A stretch of 5,492 nt of DNA, taken from assembly GCA_900551415.1 (NCBI GenBank), contig URWB01000136.1:1-5492 (forward strand). The letters run 5' to 3'. This stretch comes from an uncultured Eubacteriales bacterium. GTDB taxonomy: Bacteria; Bacillota; Clostridia; Peptostreptococcales; Anaerovoracaceae. A program made the translations under genes and the position numbers. The notes under the pieces were generated by a model, which saw nothing but the letters and a program-made list of their open reading frames with translations, made no database searches and was not told the DNA's origin. Below, in pieces: positions 1-5,492 of this stretch; positions within the stretch are counted from its first letter, which is position 1; the number at the start of each line of letters is the position of its first letter.

Positions 1-95
1 TGATTTCCGCGCGCAGAACGCCCAATTCGCCCTCGCGCGACTCCGTCTCGCGGCGCAGCATTTTCCTGATGCTGCGGCCCTTTTCCACATTTCTG
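1..95. other. GC-rich left edge, content unassigned
   Basis: This stretch is clearly richer in GC than the AT-rich DNA at 96-180, which carries the gyrA stop codon. On the minus strand a frame with no stop runs from a possible GTG at 137-139 to the window edge. Its last 30 or so codons have mostly G or C in third position and encode an Arg/Glu-rich, helix-like stretch (for example RKMLRRETESREGELGVLRA). That could be the inside of a gene from another genome, but I do not recognise it, and a plus-strand frame is open here too. An inverted repeat, CGCAGCAT at 54-61 with ATGCTGCG at 69-76, also lies here. The abrupt change in composition suggests another join near 85-103, but nothing proves it. 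Confidence 0.3.
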
Positions 96-138
96 CTTTT
101 TCTTTGGGAACTTATCCCCAATTCAAAAGCTTTATACA

Positions 139-2733
139 CTATTCTTTTTCATTTTCCTCAGAATTATCCACTGAATCGGTCTCTAAAACTTCTTCTATCA
201 TCCCGGCCTCTTCTGACTGTTCGTCTGAAGTCTCCTCATCGTCTTTCATATCTTCACGGATCTTTGCAATACTTGCAACTACAGAGCCTTCATCCAGCTG
301 GATCAGTTTAACCCCTGAAGTGATACGCTTCAAAATAGAGATGCCTTCTACCGGCATACGGATAATAATACCGCCGGTTGTAATGATCATCAGCTCATCC
401 TCTGCGTTGACACATTTTACGCCCACAACAAGACCTGTCTTATCTGTGATCTTATAGCATTTAAGGCCCTTGCCGCCGCGATTCTGAACATTAAATTCTT
501 CCAGCATGGTTCGCTTTCCGAGACCTTTTTCGGATACGATAAGCACTGCTTCGCCCTGGCTGCTGACCTGCATGCCGACAATCAGATCATCCGCATCCAG
601 ATCCATGCCGATCACGCCCATAGAAGTACGGCCTGTTGCACGAACATTATCCTGCTTGAAGCAGATACTCATCCCCTTCTGGGAAACAAGATAAATCAAA
701 TCAGACTCATCTGTTACCTTTACTTCGATCAGTTCATCATCTTCACGCAGACCGATAGCCAGAAGGCCTGTCTTACGGACATTGATGTATTCCATGATAG
801 ACGTCTTCTTGACCATACCGTTCTTTGTAGCCATGAAAAGATATTTGTCATTCTCATATTTTTCAAGCGGAATGGTTGCTGTTACCTTTTCACCCGGCTC
901 AAGCTGCAGCAGATTGATCAGTGCTGTACCTCTGGCAATACGGGATGCCTCCGGAATCTCATAGCCCTTCAGTCTGAATACACGGCCTTTATTAGTGAAG
1001 AACAGAATATAATCATGGGTGTTTGCCATCATCAACTCTGTAATGCAGTCTTCATCCAGCTTCGTCATACCTTTAATGCCTCGGCCACCGCGGTTCTGAC
1101 TTCTGAAGTTATCCATGGTCATACGTTTAATATACCCCAGCTGAGTCATGGCAATGACTGTATTTTCGCGTTTGATCAGATCTTCAACAGTAATTTCGTC
1201 ATCATCCACACCCAGGGATGTTTTTCTGTCATCACCATATTTATCACGGATAAGCTTAATTTCTTCGCGGATCACGCCGAGAAGCAGTTTTTCATCCGCA
1301 AGGATTGCTTTTAATTCGCCGATTCGCTTCATCAGTTCATTGTATTCGTTCTCAATCTTTTCTCTTTCCAGACCTGTCAAAGCTCTCAGACGCATATCAA
1401 CGATGGCCTGAGCCTGAACCTCAGTCAGACCAAATGTTTCCATCAGCCGTGTTTTGGCCTCTGCAACATTTTTCGATGAACGGATAATGCTGATAACCTC
1501 ATCAATATGGTCAAGAGCAATTAATAAGCCCTGTAAAATATGTGCACGTTCTTCCGCTTTATTTAATTCAAAACGTGTTCTTCGTGTCACAACTTCTTCC
1601 TGATGCTTCAGATACAGTTCAAGCATCTGTTTCAGATTCAGGATCATCGGCTGATTATTGACAAGCGCCAACATGATCACACCATACGTATCCTGCAGCT
1701 GGGTATGTTTATACAGCTGGTTCAGTACAACATTCGGATTGGCATCCTTTTTCAGTTCAATCACGACACGAAGGCCTTCACGGCTGGATTCATCTCGAAG
1801 ATCAGAAATCCCTTCAATCCGTTTATCTTTTACCAGCTCGGCAATTTTTTCAATGAGTTTTGCCTTGTTGACCATATAAGGCAGCTCTGTGGCTACAATA
1901 CGATGACGGCCATTCGGCATTGTCTCGATATCCGTCACTGCTCTTACTTTTAATTTGCCACGGCCGGTACGGTAAGCCTGATTGATACCGTTTTTGCCAA
2001 GGATCATGGCACCTGTCGGGAAGTCCGGTCCCTTGATTATCTCCATCAGTTCTTCGATGGTTGTCTCACGATTTTCTTCCACACGATTATCAATGATCTT
2101 GATGACACCGTCAATGGTTTCACGCAAATTGTGCGGCGGAATATTCGTCGCCATACCAACAGCGATACCTGTTGTACCATTCACCAGCAGATTTGGATAT
2201 CTGGACGGCAGTACAACCGGCTCTTTCTCTGTCTCATCAAAGTTCGGCTGAAAATCAACAGTGTCCTTGTTGATATCTGCCATCATTTCCATGGAAATTT
2301 TGCTGAGACGTGCCTCAGTGTATCGCATGGCTGCCACAGGGTCACCGTCCATGGAACCGAAGTTTCCCTGACCGTAAACCAGAGGATATCTCTGGTTCCA
2401 CCACTGGGCCAATCTCGCCATGGCATCATAAACGCTGGAGTCTCCATGCGGATGGAACTTACCGAGTACCTCACCGACGATTCTGGCTGATTTCTTCGTC
2501 TGGCCGGAATAGTCAAGGCCAAGACCTTCCATTCCGAAAAGCACACGTCTCTGTACCGGTTTCAATCCGTCTCTGGCATCCGGAAGCGCACGTGACACAA
2601 TGACAGACATCGAATAGTCGATGTATGCTGACCTCATTTCCTGGTCAATGTTCACTTCTTCGATGATCCCCTTCATTCCTGTCCCCTCTTCCTGCACTTC
2701 AGACCCGTTCTTATTCTCCTCCATTTTATCCAT
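139..2733 (-). CDS. gyrA: DNA gyrase subunit A (possibly a two-source mosaic)
   Basis: GyrA is the breakage-reunion subunit of the A2B2 gyrase that introduces negative supercoils in the cytoplasm. At 864 residues the protein is a usual family length. The winged-helix/tower part holds the quinolone region HPHGDSSVYD (94-103), with Ser99 and Asp103 at the E. coli Ser83 and Asp87 positions, so no classic resistance change is seen. The catalytic tyrosine is Tyr138 in AAMRYTEARL. The C-terminal beta-pinwheel carries the GyrA box QNRGGRG (546-552), which marks gyrase rather than topoisomerase IV, and a second copy QNRGGKG (750-756). The tail is acidic. Residues from about 140 on resemble Lachnospiraceae GyrA, while residues 25-135 look Bacteroidota-like (KKSARIVGEVLGKFHPHG), so the gene may be a mosaic. 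The start at 2733 has only a weak ribosome site. Met20 (2674-2676) follows AGGAAGAGGGG and would give a more usual N-terminus. No gyrB is visible upstream; clpC lies there instead, divergently. Confidence 0.97.
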   Translation of the reverse strand: MDKMEENKNGSEVQEEGTGMKGIIEEVNIDQEMRSAYIDYSMSVIVSRALPDARDGLKPVQRRVLFGMEGLGLDYSGQTKKSARIVGEVLGKFHPHGDSSVYDAMARLAQWWNQRYPLVYGQGNFGSMDGDPVAAMRYTEARLSKISMEMMADINKDTVDFQPNFDETEKEPVVLPSRYPNLLVNGTTGIAVGMATNIPPHNLRETIDGVIKIIDNRVEENRETTIEELMEIIKGPDFPTGAMILGKNGINQAYRTGRGKLKVRAVTDIETMPNGRHRIVATELPYMVNKAKLIEKIAELVKDKRIEGISDLRDESSREGLRVVIELKKDANPNVVLNQLYKHTQLQDTYGVIMLALVNNQPMILNLKQMLELYLKHQEEVVTRRTRFELNKAEERAHILQGLLIALDHIDEVISIIRSSKNVAEAKTRLMETFGLTEVQAQAIVDMRLRALTGLEREKIENEYNELMKRIGELKAILADEKLLLGVIREEIKLIRDKYGDDRKTSLGVDDDEITVEDLIKRENTVIAMTQLGYIKRMTMDNFRSQNRGGRGIKGMTKLDEDCITELMMANTHDYILFFTNKGRVFRLKGYEIPEASRIARGTALINLLQLEPGEKVTATIPLEKYENDKYLFMATKNGMVKKTSIMEYINVRKTGLLAIGLREDDELIEVKVTDESDLIYLVSQKGMSICFKQDNVRATGRTSMGVIGMDLDADDLIVGMQVSSQGEAVLIVSEKGLGKRTMLEEFNVQNRGGKGLKCYKITDKTGLVVGVKCVNAEDELMIITTGGIIIRMPVEGISILKRITSGVKLIQLDEGSVVASIAKIREDMKDDEETSDEQSEEAGMIEEVLETDSVDNSEENEKE
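2296..2334. other. possible intragenic join in gyrA
   Basis: This segment encodes residues 134-146 of GyrA (AAMRYTEARLSKI), a stretch conserved across bacteria. Upstream of it in the gene the protein looks Bacteroidota-like; downstream it looks like Lachnospiraceae GyrA. Codons for Phe, Asp and Asn end mostly in C before it (TTC, GAC, AAC) and shift toward TTT and GAT after it. A conserved stretch is where an assembler could switch genomes or where homologous recombination could occur. Family placement is from memory of the sequences, so this is an inference. Confidence 0.4.
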
Positions 2734-2784
2734 CTTTCAAATTTTAACGTTTTCTGTTCTAAATTCCGCTTCTATATAAGCATA

Positions 2785-2815
2785 CAAAGTTAATAAATTT
2801 TTAATTCCGGACAAA
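2785..2815 (-). promoter_or_regulatory. Bacteroidota-type promoter facing gyrA
   Basis: Read on the minus strand, a -33 box TTTG (2812-2815) is followed after 19 bases by TAACTTTG (2785-2792). This fits the known Bacteroidota consensus of TTTG and TAnnTTTG with a spacer of about 19-21. Transcription would begin near 2778, giving a leader of about 45 bases to the gyrA ATG at 2733. The match is to a short consensus in AT-rich DNA, so chance is possible, but the divergent partner at 2855-2886 strengthens it. Confidence 0.55.
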
Positions 2816-2854
2816 ATACAAGGCGTTTTTCAGCCCCTCTGGCGGACTTTGCCA

Positions 2855-2886
2855 TTTGCGCATTATCCGTAAAGGTGTTATTTTTG
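2855..2886 (+). promoter_or_regulatory. Bacteroidota-type promoter facing clpC
   Basis: A -33 box TTTG (2855-2858), a 20-base spacer and the -7 box TATTTTTG (2879-2886) match the Bacteroidota housekeeping promoter consensus. The start would be near 2892, about 50 bases before the clpC ATG at 2945. No good TTGACA/TATAAT pair of the Firmicutes type was found in this spacer, which fits a Bacteroidota origin. Confidence 0.6.
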
Positions 2887-2944
2887 TAATATTGGACTAT
2901 CAGGCCTTATGGCGTCACGCCTGCAAGGCACAAAACAGGAAAAT

Positions 2945-3928
2945 ATGGAATTGAAGATATCGGAAGAACTTGACATAATCATCAAATACTCCAGGGAGGA
3001 AGCGCTGAGGACGGGAAGCTACGGCATTGGCCCGGACCATCTTTTTCTGGGGCTGCTGCGCCATGGGGACAACGACGCGTGCCGCACTTTGGAGGCATTG
3101 GGGACCAACTTCGAGTCAATGAAGAAATTCATTGACAACAGGATCAATACCAATGAGGCATTGTCCTATTCCCAGCTTGAGCAAGTGACTTTTTCCAAAA
3201 TCACTCAGAATCTGCTCGGCATAACTCTGATGGAGGCCACGAAACTTAAGGACCGTCTGGCCAGGCCGACGCATCTCCTGCTGGCATTGTGCAGAGTTTC
3301 AGGAAGTTACGGCATAGCCTATCTGAGAAACATAGATATTGACTATGCCAAGGTTCTGGCATATATGGAGCAGAACGGAATGCTTGTTCCGAAAGATCCG
3401 ATCGAGGATGACAATGAGGAGGACGCGACGAATGACGGGGCGTCTGCCACGGCGGAAAAGACCCAGGATATCACGGAATTCGGCATTGACCTTACCAAGG
3501 CTGCGCTCGAGGGGAAACTGGATCCTGTCATCGGCAGGGAGCGGGAGATTTCCCGCATCATCGAGATTCTCGGCAGGAGGAAAAAGAACAATCCTATGAT
3601 TATCGGCGAGCCGGGTGTCGGAAAGACTGCGGTCGCAGAGGCGGTAGCTCAGATGATAGCCTCACCCGATGTGCCGTGGAAGCTGCGCGGCAAGGAGGTC
3701 TTTCAGCTCGACCTTACCGCACTCGTTGCGGGAACGCAGTTCCGGGGTCAGTTCGAATCGCGTATGAAAGGACTCATCGAAGACGTCAAAAAGGCGGGCA
3801 ATGTCATCCTCGTCATAGACGAGGTTCATTCGATTGTCGCCGCCGGCGGCGCCGAACGGCTCACCCGCACGGCGTTGTTGTCGCGCAGAAAGCGTTTCAC
3901 TTCGCCGGAGATCATCGGCACGCCGTAG
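2945..3928 (+). CDS. clpC: ClpC/ClpA-type AAA+ unfoldase, N-terminal fragment, truncated at a join
   Basis: ClpC-type proteins are hexameric AAA+ unfoldases that feed substrates to the ClpP protease in the cytoplasm. I chose ATG 2945 (MELKISEELD) because family homology begins there and AGGA lies just upstream; an in-frame ATG at 2909 adds 12 unrelated residues. Two Clp-N repeats fill residues 1-145 (GPDHLFLGLLRH; RPTHLLLALCR). An acidic linker near 150-175 follows. The first AAA+ module then has IGREREI, Walker A GEPGVGKT (221-228), the pore-loop region GTQFRGQFESR and Walker B VILVIDE (287-293). Real homology stops at GGAE (residue 304, base 3856), where the family continues with Gly and the rest of D1. 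Bases 3857-3928 are antisense sigG and encode meaningless residues up to a TAG. About 530-540 residues of a normal protein of about 840 are missing, including all of D2. The divergent clpC-like N-terminal domain and the promoter suggest Bacteroidales. Confidence 0.93.
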   Translation: MELKISEELDIIIKYSREEALRTGSYGIGPDHLFLGLLRHGDNDACRTLEALGTNFESMKKFIDNRINTNEALSYSQLEQVTFSKITQNLLGITLMEATKLKDRLARPTHLLLALCRVSGSYGIAYLRNIDIDYAKVLAYMEQNGMLVPKDPIEDDNEEDATNDGASATAEKTQDITEFGIDLTKAALEGKLDPVIGREREISRIIEILGRRKKNNPMIIGEPGVGKTAVAEAVAQMIASPDVPWKLRGKEVFQLDLTALVAGTQFRGQFESRMKGLIEDVKKAGNVILVIDEVHSIVAAGGAERLTRTALLSRRKRFTSPEIIGTP

Positions 3929-4212
3929 GTGGAGAACATTACCTCGTGGCTTGGGTCGAAATTATCGATGGCCTTGATGAGCCCGATGCAGCCCACCTGA
4001 AAGAGGTCATCCGGGTTTTCGCCGCGGCTTGTAAAGCGCTGGATGACGCTGAGCACCAAACGTAAATTGCCGCAGATCAGCTTATCGCGCGCATCTTTAT
4101 CGCCGTGATGGCTGCGGTCTAAAAGCTCGCGCATCTCGTCATTTTTCAAGGTTTGCAGCTTTGCCGTGTTCACTCCGCAAATCTCCACTTTGCTCTGCGC
4201 ATACGCATACAT
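3826..4212 (-). CDS. sigG: RNA polymerase forespore sigma factor SigG, truncated N-terminal part
   Basis: SigG directs late forespore transcription during endospore formation. The protein begins MYAYAQSKVEICGVNTAKL, matching the KVEICGV-TSKL signature at the start of SigG proteins. Core-binding region 2 follows: NLRLVLSVIQRF (49-60), the highly conserved DDLFQVGCIGLIKAIDNFD (68-86) and FSTYGVPMISGEVKRFLRDN (93-112), which reads the -10 element. Homology ends at RVSRS (116-120, base 3853). The next eight codons to a TGA at 3826 are antisense clpC and meaningless. Regions 3 and 4, which bind the -35 element, are missing; the usual length is near 258 residues. The start is fixed by homology and a strong ribosome site. 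In many Firmicutes sigE lies just upstream, but here an ABC exporter gene with its own terminator does. Source: a spore-forming Clostridia-type Firmicute. Confidence 0.95.
   Translation of the reverse strand: MYAYAQSKVEICGVNTAKLQTLKNDEMRELLDRSHHGDKDARDKLICGNLRLVLSVIQRFTSRGENPDDLFQVGCIGLIKAIDNFDPSHEVMFSTYGVPMISGEVKRFLRDNNAVRVSRSAPPAATIE
3853..3856. other. join between clpC and sigG sequences
   Basis: On the plus strand ClpC homology holds through the Glu codon at 3854-3856 and is lost at the next codon, where the family has Gly. On the minus strand SigG homology (IRVSRS-type motif) holds through the Ser codon at 3853-3855 and is lost at the next codon, where the family has Leu. Two genes from different phyla therefore end at the same point on opposite strands, sharing about four bases (CGAA). 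That is the pattern of a sequence join rather than of gene evolution. Confidence 0.88.
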
Positions 4213-4217
4213 AAAAG

Positions 4218-4224
4218 CACCTCC
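4218..4224 (-). promoter_or_regulatory. ribosome binding site of sigG
   Basis: GGAGGTG on the minus strand sits five bases before the ATG at 4210-4212. It is a near-perfect Shine-Dalgarno sequence of the Firmicutes kind and confirms the chosen start. The clpC and gyrA starts in this window have only weak sites, in line with a different source organism. Confidence 0.85.
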
Positions 4225-4257
4225 ACAATTTGCAATTTTTGCGGCGCTTGCAAACAG

Positions 4258-4287
4258 GAGTATGGGCGGTTTTAAGCGGTATAATCA
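4258..4287 (-). promoter_or_regulatory. possible SigG/SigF-family promoter of sigG
   Basis: On the minus strand TGATTA (4282-4287) is followed after 17 bases by CATACTC (4258-4264). The B. subtilis SigG consensus is close to TGHATR, 17-18 bases, CATACTA, so the match is 5 of 6 and 6 of 7. Transcription would start near 4250, giving a leader of about 38 bases. sigG is known to be transcribed by SigF and to stimulate itself in B. subtilis, so such a site makes sense here. SigE also uses a CATA-type -10 box, so the exact sigma factor is uncertain. Confidence 0.45.
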
Positions 4288-4345
4288 GCTTTAATCAGTT
4301 TTGTGTGATTTTCGCATAGAAAAATTTGCTCAAAATTAAAAAAAG

Positions 4346-4374
4346 TGGACATTTCGCGAGCGACATGGTATGAT
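4346..4374 (+). promoter_or_regulatory. SigA-type promoter, plus strand
   Basis: TGGACA (4346-4351), a 17-base spacer and TATGAT (4369-4374) match the vegetative consensus TTGACA and TATAAT in 5 of 6 positions each, with ideal spacing. It points away from sigG and toward the terminator at 4447-4483, and no plus-strand gene lies downstream in the window. Transcription would start near 4381. Confidence 0.6.
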
Positions 4375-4380
4375 TGGGTC

Positions 4381-4483
4381 ATAAGATACGAAACAGCGGT
4401 GTTCCATGTACGGATAACTAAAATTATGTAAATTTAAAGAATATACAAAAGGCGAACAACGGGTCTTTCGCGGTTCGCCTTTT
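4381..4483 (+). ncRNA. possible small RNA of about 100 nt
   Basis: This stretch lies between a good vegetative promoter and a strong terminator on the same strand, so any transcript would be about 100 nt. It has no useful open frame: the two ATGs are followed by stops after two codons (4406) or at once (4426). It does not match SRP RNA, 6S RNA or a riboswitch class I can recognise. It could also be background transcription, or the remains of two sequences joined here. No function is proposed. Confidence 0.25.
4447..4483. terminator. bidirectional Rho-independent terminator
   Basis: GGCGAAC (4451-4457) pairs with GTTCGCC (4473-4479) around a 15-base loop. AAAA lies before the left arm and TTTT after the right arm, so the hairpin extends to 11 pairs and gives a short U-run on either strand. 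It begins 12 bases past the ABC transporter stop codon and so ends that minus-strand transcript. It would equally stop plus-strand transcription from the promoter at 4346-4374. Confidence 0.8.
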
Positions 4484-4494
4484 GTGTGTTGTGC

Positions 4495-5492
4495 TTAATC
4501 TGTCAGAGCAATAATGCGACCAAGTTCGGCAGAAGTTCTGTGCGAGATGGAAATGACGGTGCGGTTTTCCGCTACGCGTTTCAAAGCGGAAAGCACGGCG
4601 CGTTCGGTCTCGGCGTCAAGGTTTGCGGTAATTTCATCGAACAGCAGCATGCTCGGTGCGGCTGCTGCAGCTCTTGCGATGGACAAAAGCTGCCATTGAC
4701 CCTGCGAGAACAGATCATCGGTACAACGCGTGTCGTAGCCTTTTTCCATGCTTTCAATCGTATCCTTGAGCCCGGTGAGCTCCGCCGCAGTGTGCACGGC
4801 TTCGTCGCTGATTGTGCTGTCATATAGCGTGATCTGGTCGCGTACGGTGCCCGGCACCATGTGGAACGTCTGCTCCACGCAGCCGAACAGACGGCGACGT
4901 TCATCATCGCGGATATCGGCCGCCGGCACGCCGTGAATGAGCACCTCGCCGCTCTGCGGCTTATAAAGACCGAGAAGAAGCTTGAAGATGGTACTCTTGC
5001 CGGCGCCGGTGCGGCCGGTCAGCGTGACCTGATCGCCGTCCATGACCTTAAAGCTCAAGTGATCCAGTACAACGCGCTCATCGTAGCCGAACGTGACATC
5101 GCGGAACTCGACAAACGGCACGCTTCCGCTTCTTGCGGTGATGGTCTTCGGCTCATGTGTCGATACGGTATCGGGATTTTCTTCCAGCGCGAAGAACTCG
5201 TTGATGCGGTGGATGCCTGCCAACGCGGACTGGATGGTCTGAATCTCCATGCCAAGGCTTTCAACCGGCGTGAAGATCTGCGAAATGTAGTTGATAACGG
5301 CAACAGCCGTACCGGCGGACATACCGAACAACGTCAGAACGGTGGTGTTGCCGGAAGCGGAAAGCAGCATGACGACGGCGACGACCACCGCGTTCGTAAT
5401 GAGGATAACGGGGGAGTAGACGGCATCATAGAAGTTCGTCTTTTCCATAGCGCGGTAGCTCTCATTGATGTATGTGTCATAGCGTTTTTCCA
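4495..5492 (-). CDS. ABC exporter half-transporter, ATP-binding/permease protein, C-terminal part
   Basis: The gene runs in from the right edge; 331 residues plus the stop are visible. The ATG at 5446-5448 is an internal methionine, since the frame stays open upstream with plausible exporter sequence. Two membrane segments (near 5415-5350 and 5334-5272) are the last two of the transmembrane domain. The nucleotide-binding domain follows: FGYDERVVLDHLSF, Walker A GRTGAGKST (5016-4990), Q-loop VEQ, signature FSQGQ (4710-4696), Walker B MLLFDE (4650-4633) with the catalytic Glu, and the switch His in SISHR (4542-4540). All ATPase residues are present. The layout fits multidrug/lipid/peptide exporters of the MsbA type, often heterodimers in Firmicutes; the substrate cannot be told. 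The D-loop is ANLD instead of the usual SALD, and the protein ends at IIALTD, some 20-30 residues short of the usual C-terminus. A terminator follows at once, so the short end looks genuine. Confidence 0.92.
   Translation of the reverse strand, partial: EKRYDTYINESYRAMEKTNFYDAVYSPVILITNAVVVAVVMLLSASGNTTVLTLFGMSAGTAVAVINYISQIFTPVESLGMEIQTIQSALAGIHRINEFFALEENPDTVSTHEPKTITARSGSVPFVEFRDVTFGYDERVVLDHLSFKVMDGDQVTLTGRTGAGKSTIFKLLLGLYKPQSGEVLIHGVPAADIRDDERRRLFGCVEQTFHMVPGTVRDQITLYDSTISDEAVHTAAELTGLKDTIESMEKGYDTRCTDDLFSQGQWQLLSIARAAAAAPSMLLFDEITANLDAETERAVLSALKRVAENRTVISISHRTSAELGRIIALTD

Noticed and set aside
54..76. Inverted repeat CGCAGCAT / ATGCTGCG as a terminator or operator
   Set aside because: Eight pairs with a seven-base loop may arise by chance in GC-rich coding-like DNA; the nearest T-run starts five bases past the stem, and no gene end is identified.
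94..103. Quinolone-resistance change in GyrA (residues 94-103)
   Set aside because: Ser99 and Asp103, matching E. coli Ser83 and Asp87, are the sensitive-type residues.
104..121. Hairpin TTGGGAA / TCCCCAA as a gyrA terminator
   Set aside because: The stem is only about seven pairs with a wobble, and no U-run follows on the minus strand.
69..2603. Several plus-strand frames of 60-119 codons opposite gyrA
   Set aside because: They lie antisense within the gyrA coding frame, resemble no family, and are rich in Ser/Ile as expected of mirrored codons.
3857..3928. A novel C-terminal extension fused to ClpC
   Set aside because: These codons are the exact antisense of sigG region 2 to 3 coding sequence, so the extension is an accident of the join.
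3676..4065. A plus-strand frame of about 129 codons across the join
   Set aside because: It runs out of frame through clpC and antisense through sigG, both of which have clear family matches; it has no recognisable domain.
3853..5492. A sporulation-linked exporter operon with sigG
   Set aside because: A strong terminator separates the ABC gene from sigG and sigG has its own candidate promoter, so co-transcription is not supported.

Overview
The window does not read as one genome. It looks like a chimeric contig assembled from gut-type anaerobic bacteria, and every gene touching a proposed join is cut or mixed. The best-supported join is at 3853-3856. There a Bacteroidota-type ClpC ATPase loses its homology exactly where the antisense strand of a Firmicutes forespore sigma factor (sigG) begins.

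Layout. Positions 1 to about 95 are a GC-rich edge of unknown content, unlike the AT-rich tail of gyrA beside it. Positions 139-2733 (minus) encode a full-length DNA gyrase subunit A of 864 residues. Its body and C-terminal domain resemble Lachnospiraceae/Clostridia GyrA. Its first 130-140 residues look more like Bacteroidota GyrA, so a further join inside the gene, around 2296-2334, is plausible. Positions 2734-2944 are a divergent intergenic region with two back-to-back promoters of the Bacteroidota type (TTTG, 19-20 bases, TAnnTTTG). One faces gyrA and one faces clpC (plus, 2945 onward). This supports the gyrA 5' end, the spacer and clpC coming from one Bacteroidota genome. ClpC is broken after 304 residues, inside its first AAA+ module.

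From about 3853 to the right edge the sequence is Firmicutes, from a spore former. It holds the N-terminal 120 residues of sigG (minus), with a strong ribosome binding site and a possible sigG-type promoter. Next comes a 282-base spacer with a good housekeeping promoter on the plus strand and a bidirectional terminator, together bounding a possible RNA of about 100 nt. The last gene is the C-terminal part of an ABC exporter half-transporter (minus), whose N-terminus lies beyond the window.

How the genes relate: gyrA (DNA supercoiling) and clpC (protein quality control) are housekeeping genes probably divergent in the source Bacteroidota genome. sigG and the ABC exporter are tandem on the minus strand but separated by a terminator, so probably not one operon. 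I see no mobile element, CRISPR array, tRNA or rRNA, and no convincing new multi-gene system. The most unusual content is the chimeric structure and the small promoter-terminator unit at 4346-4483.
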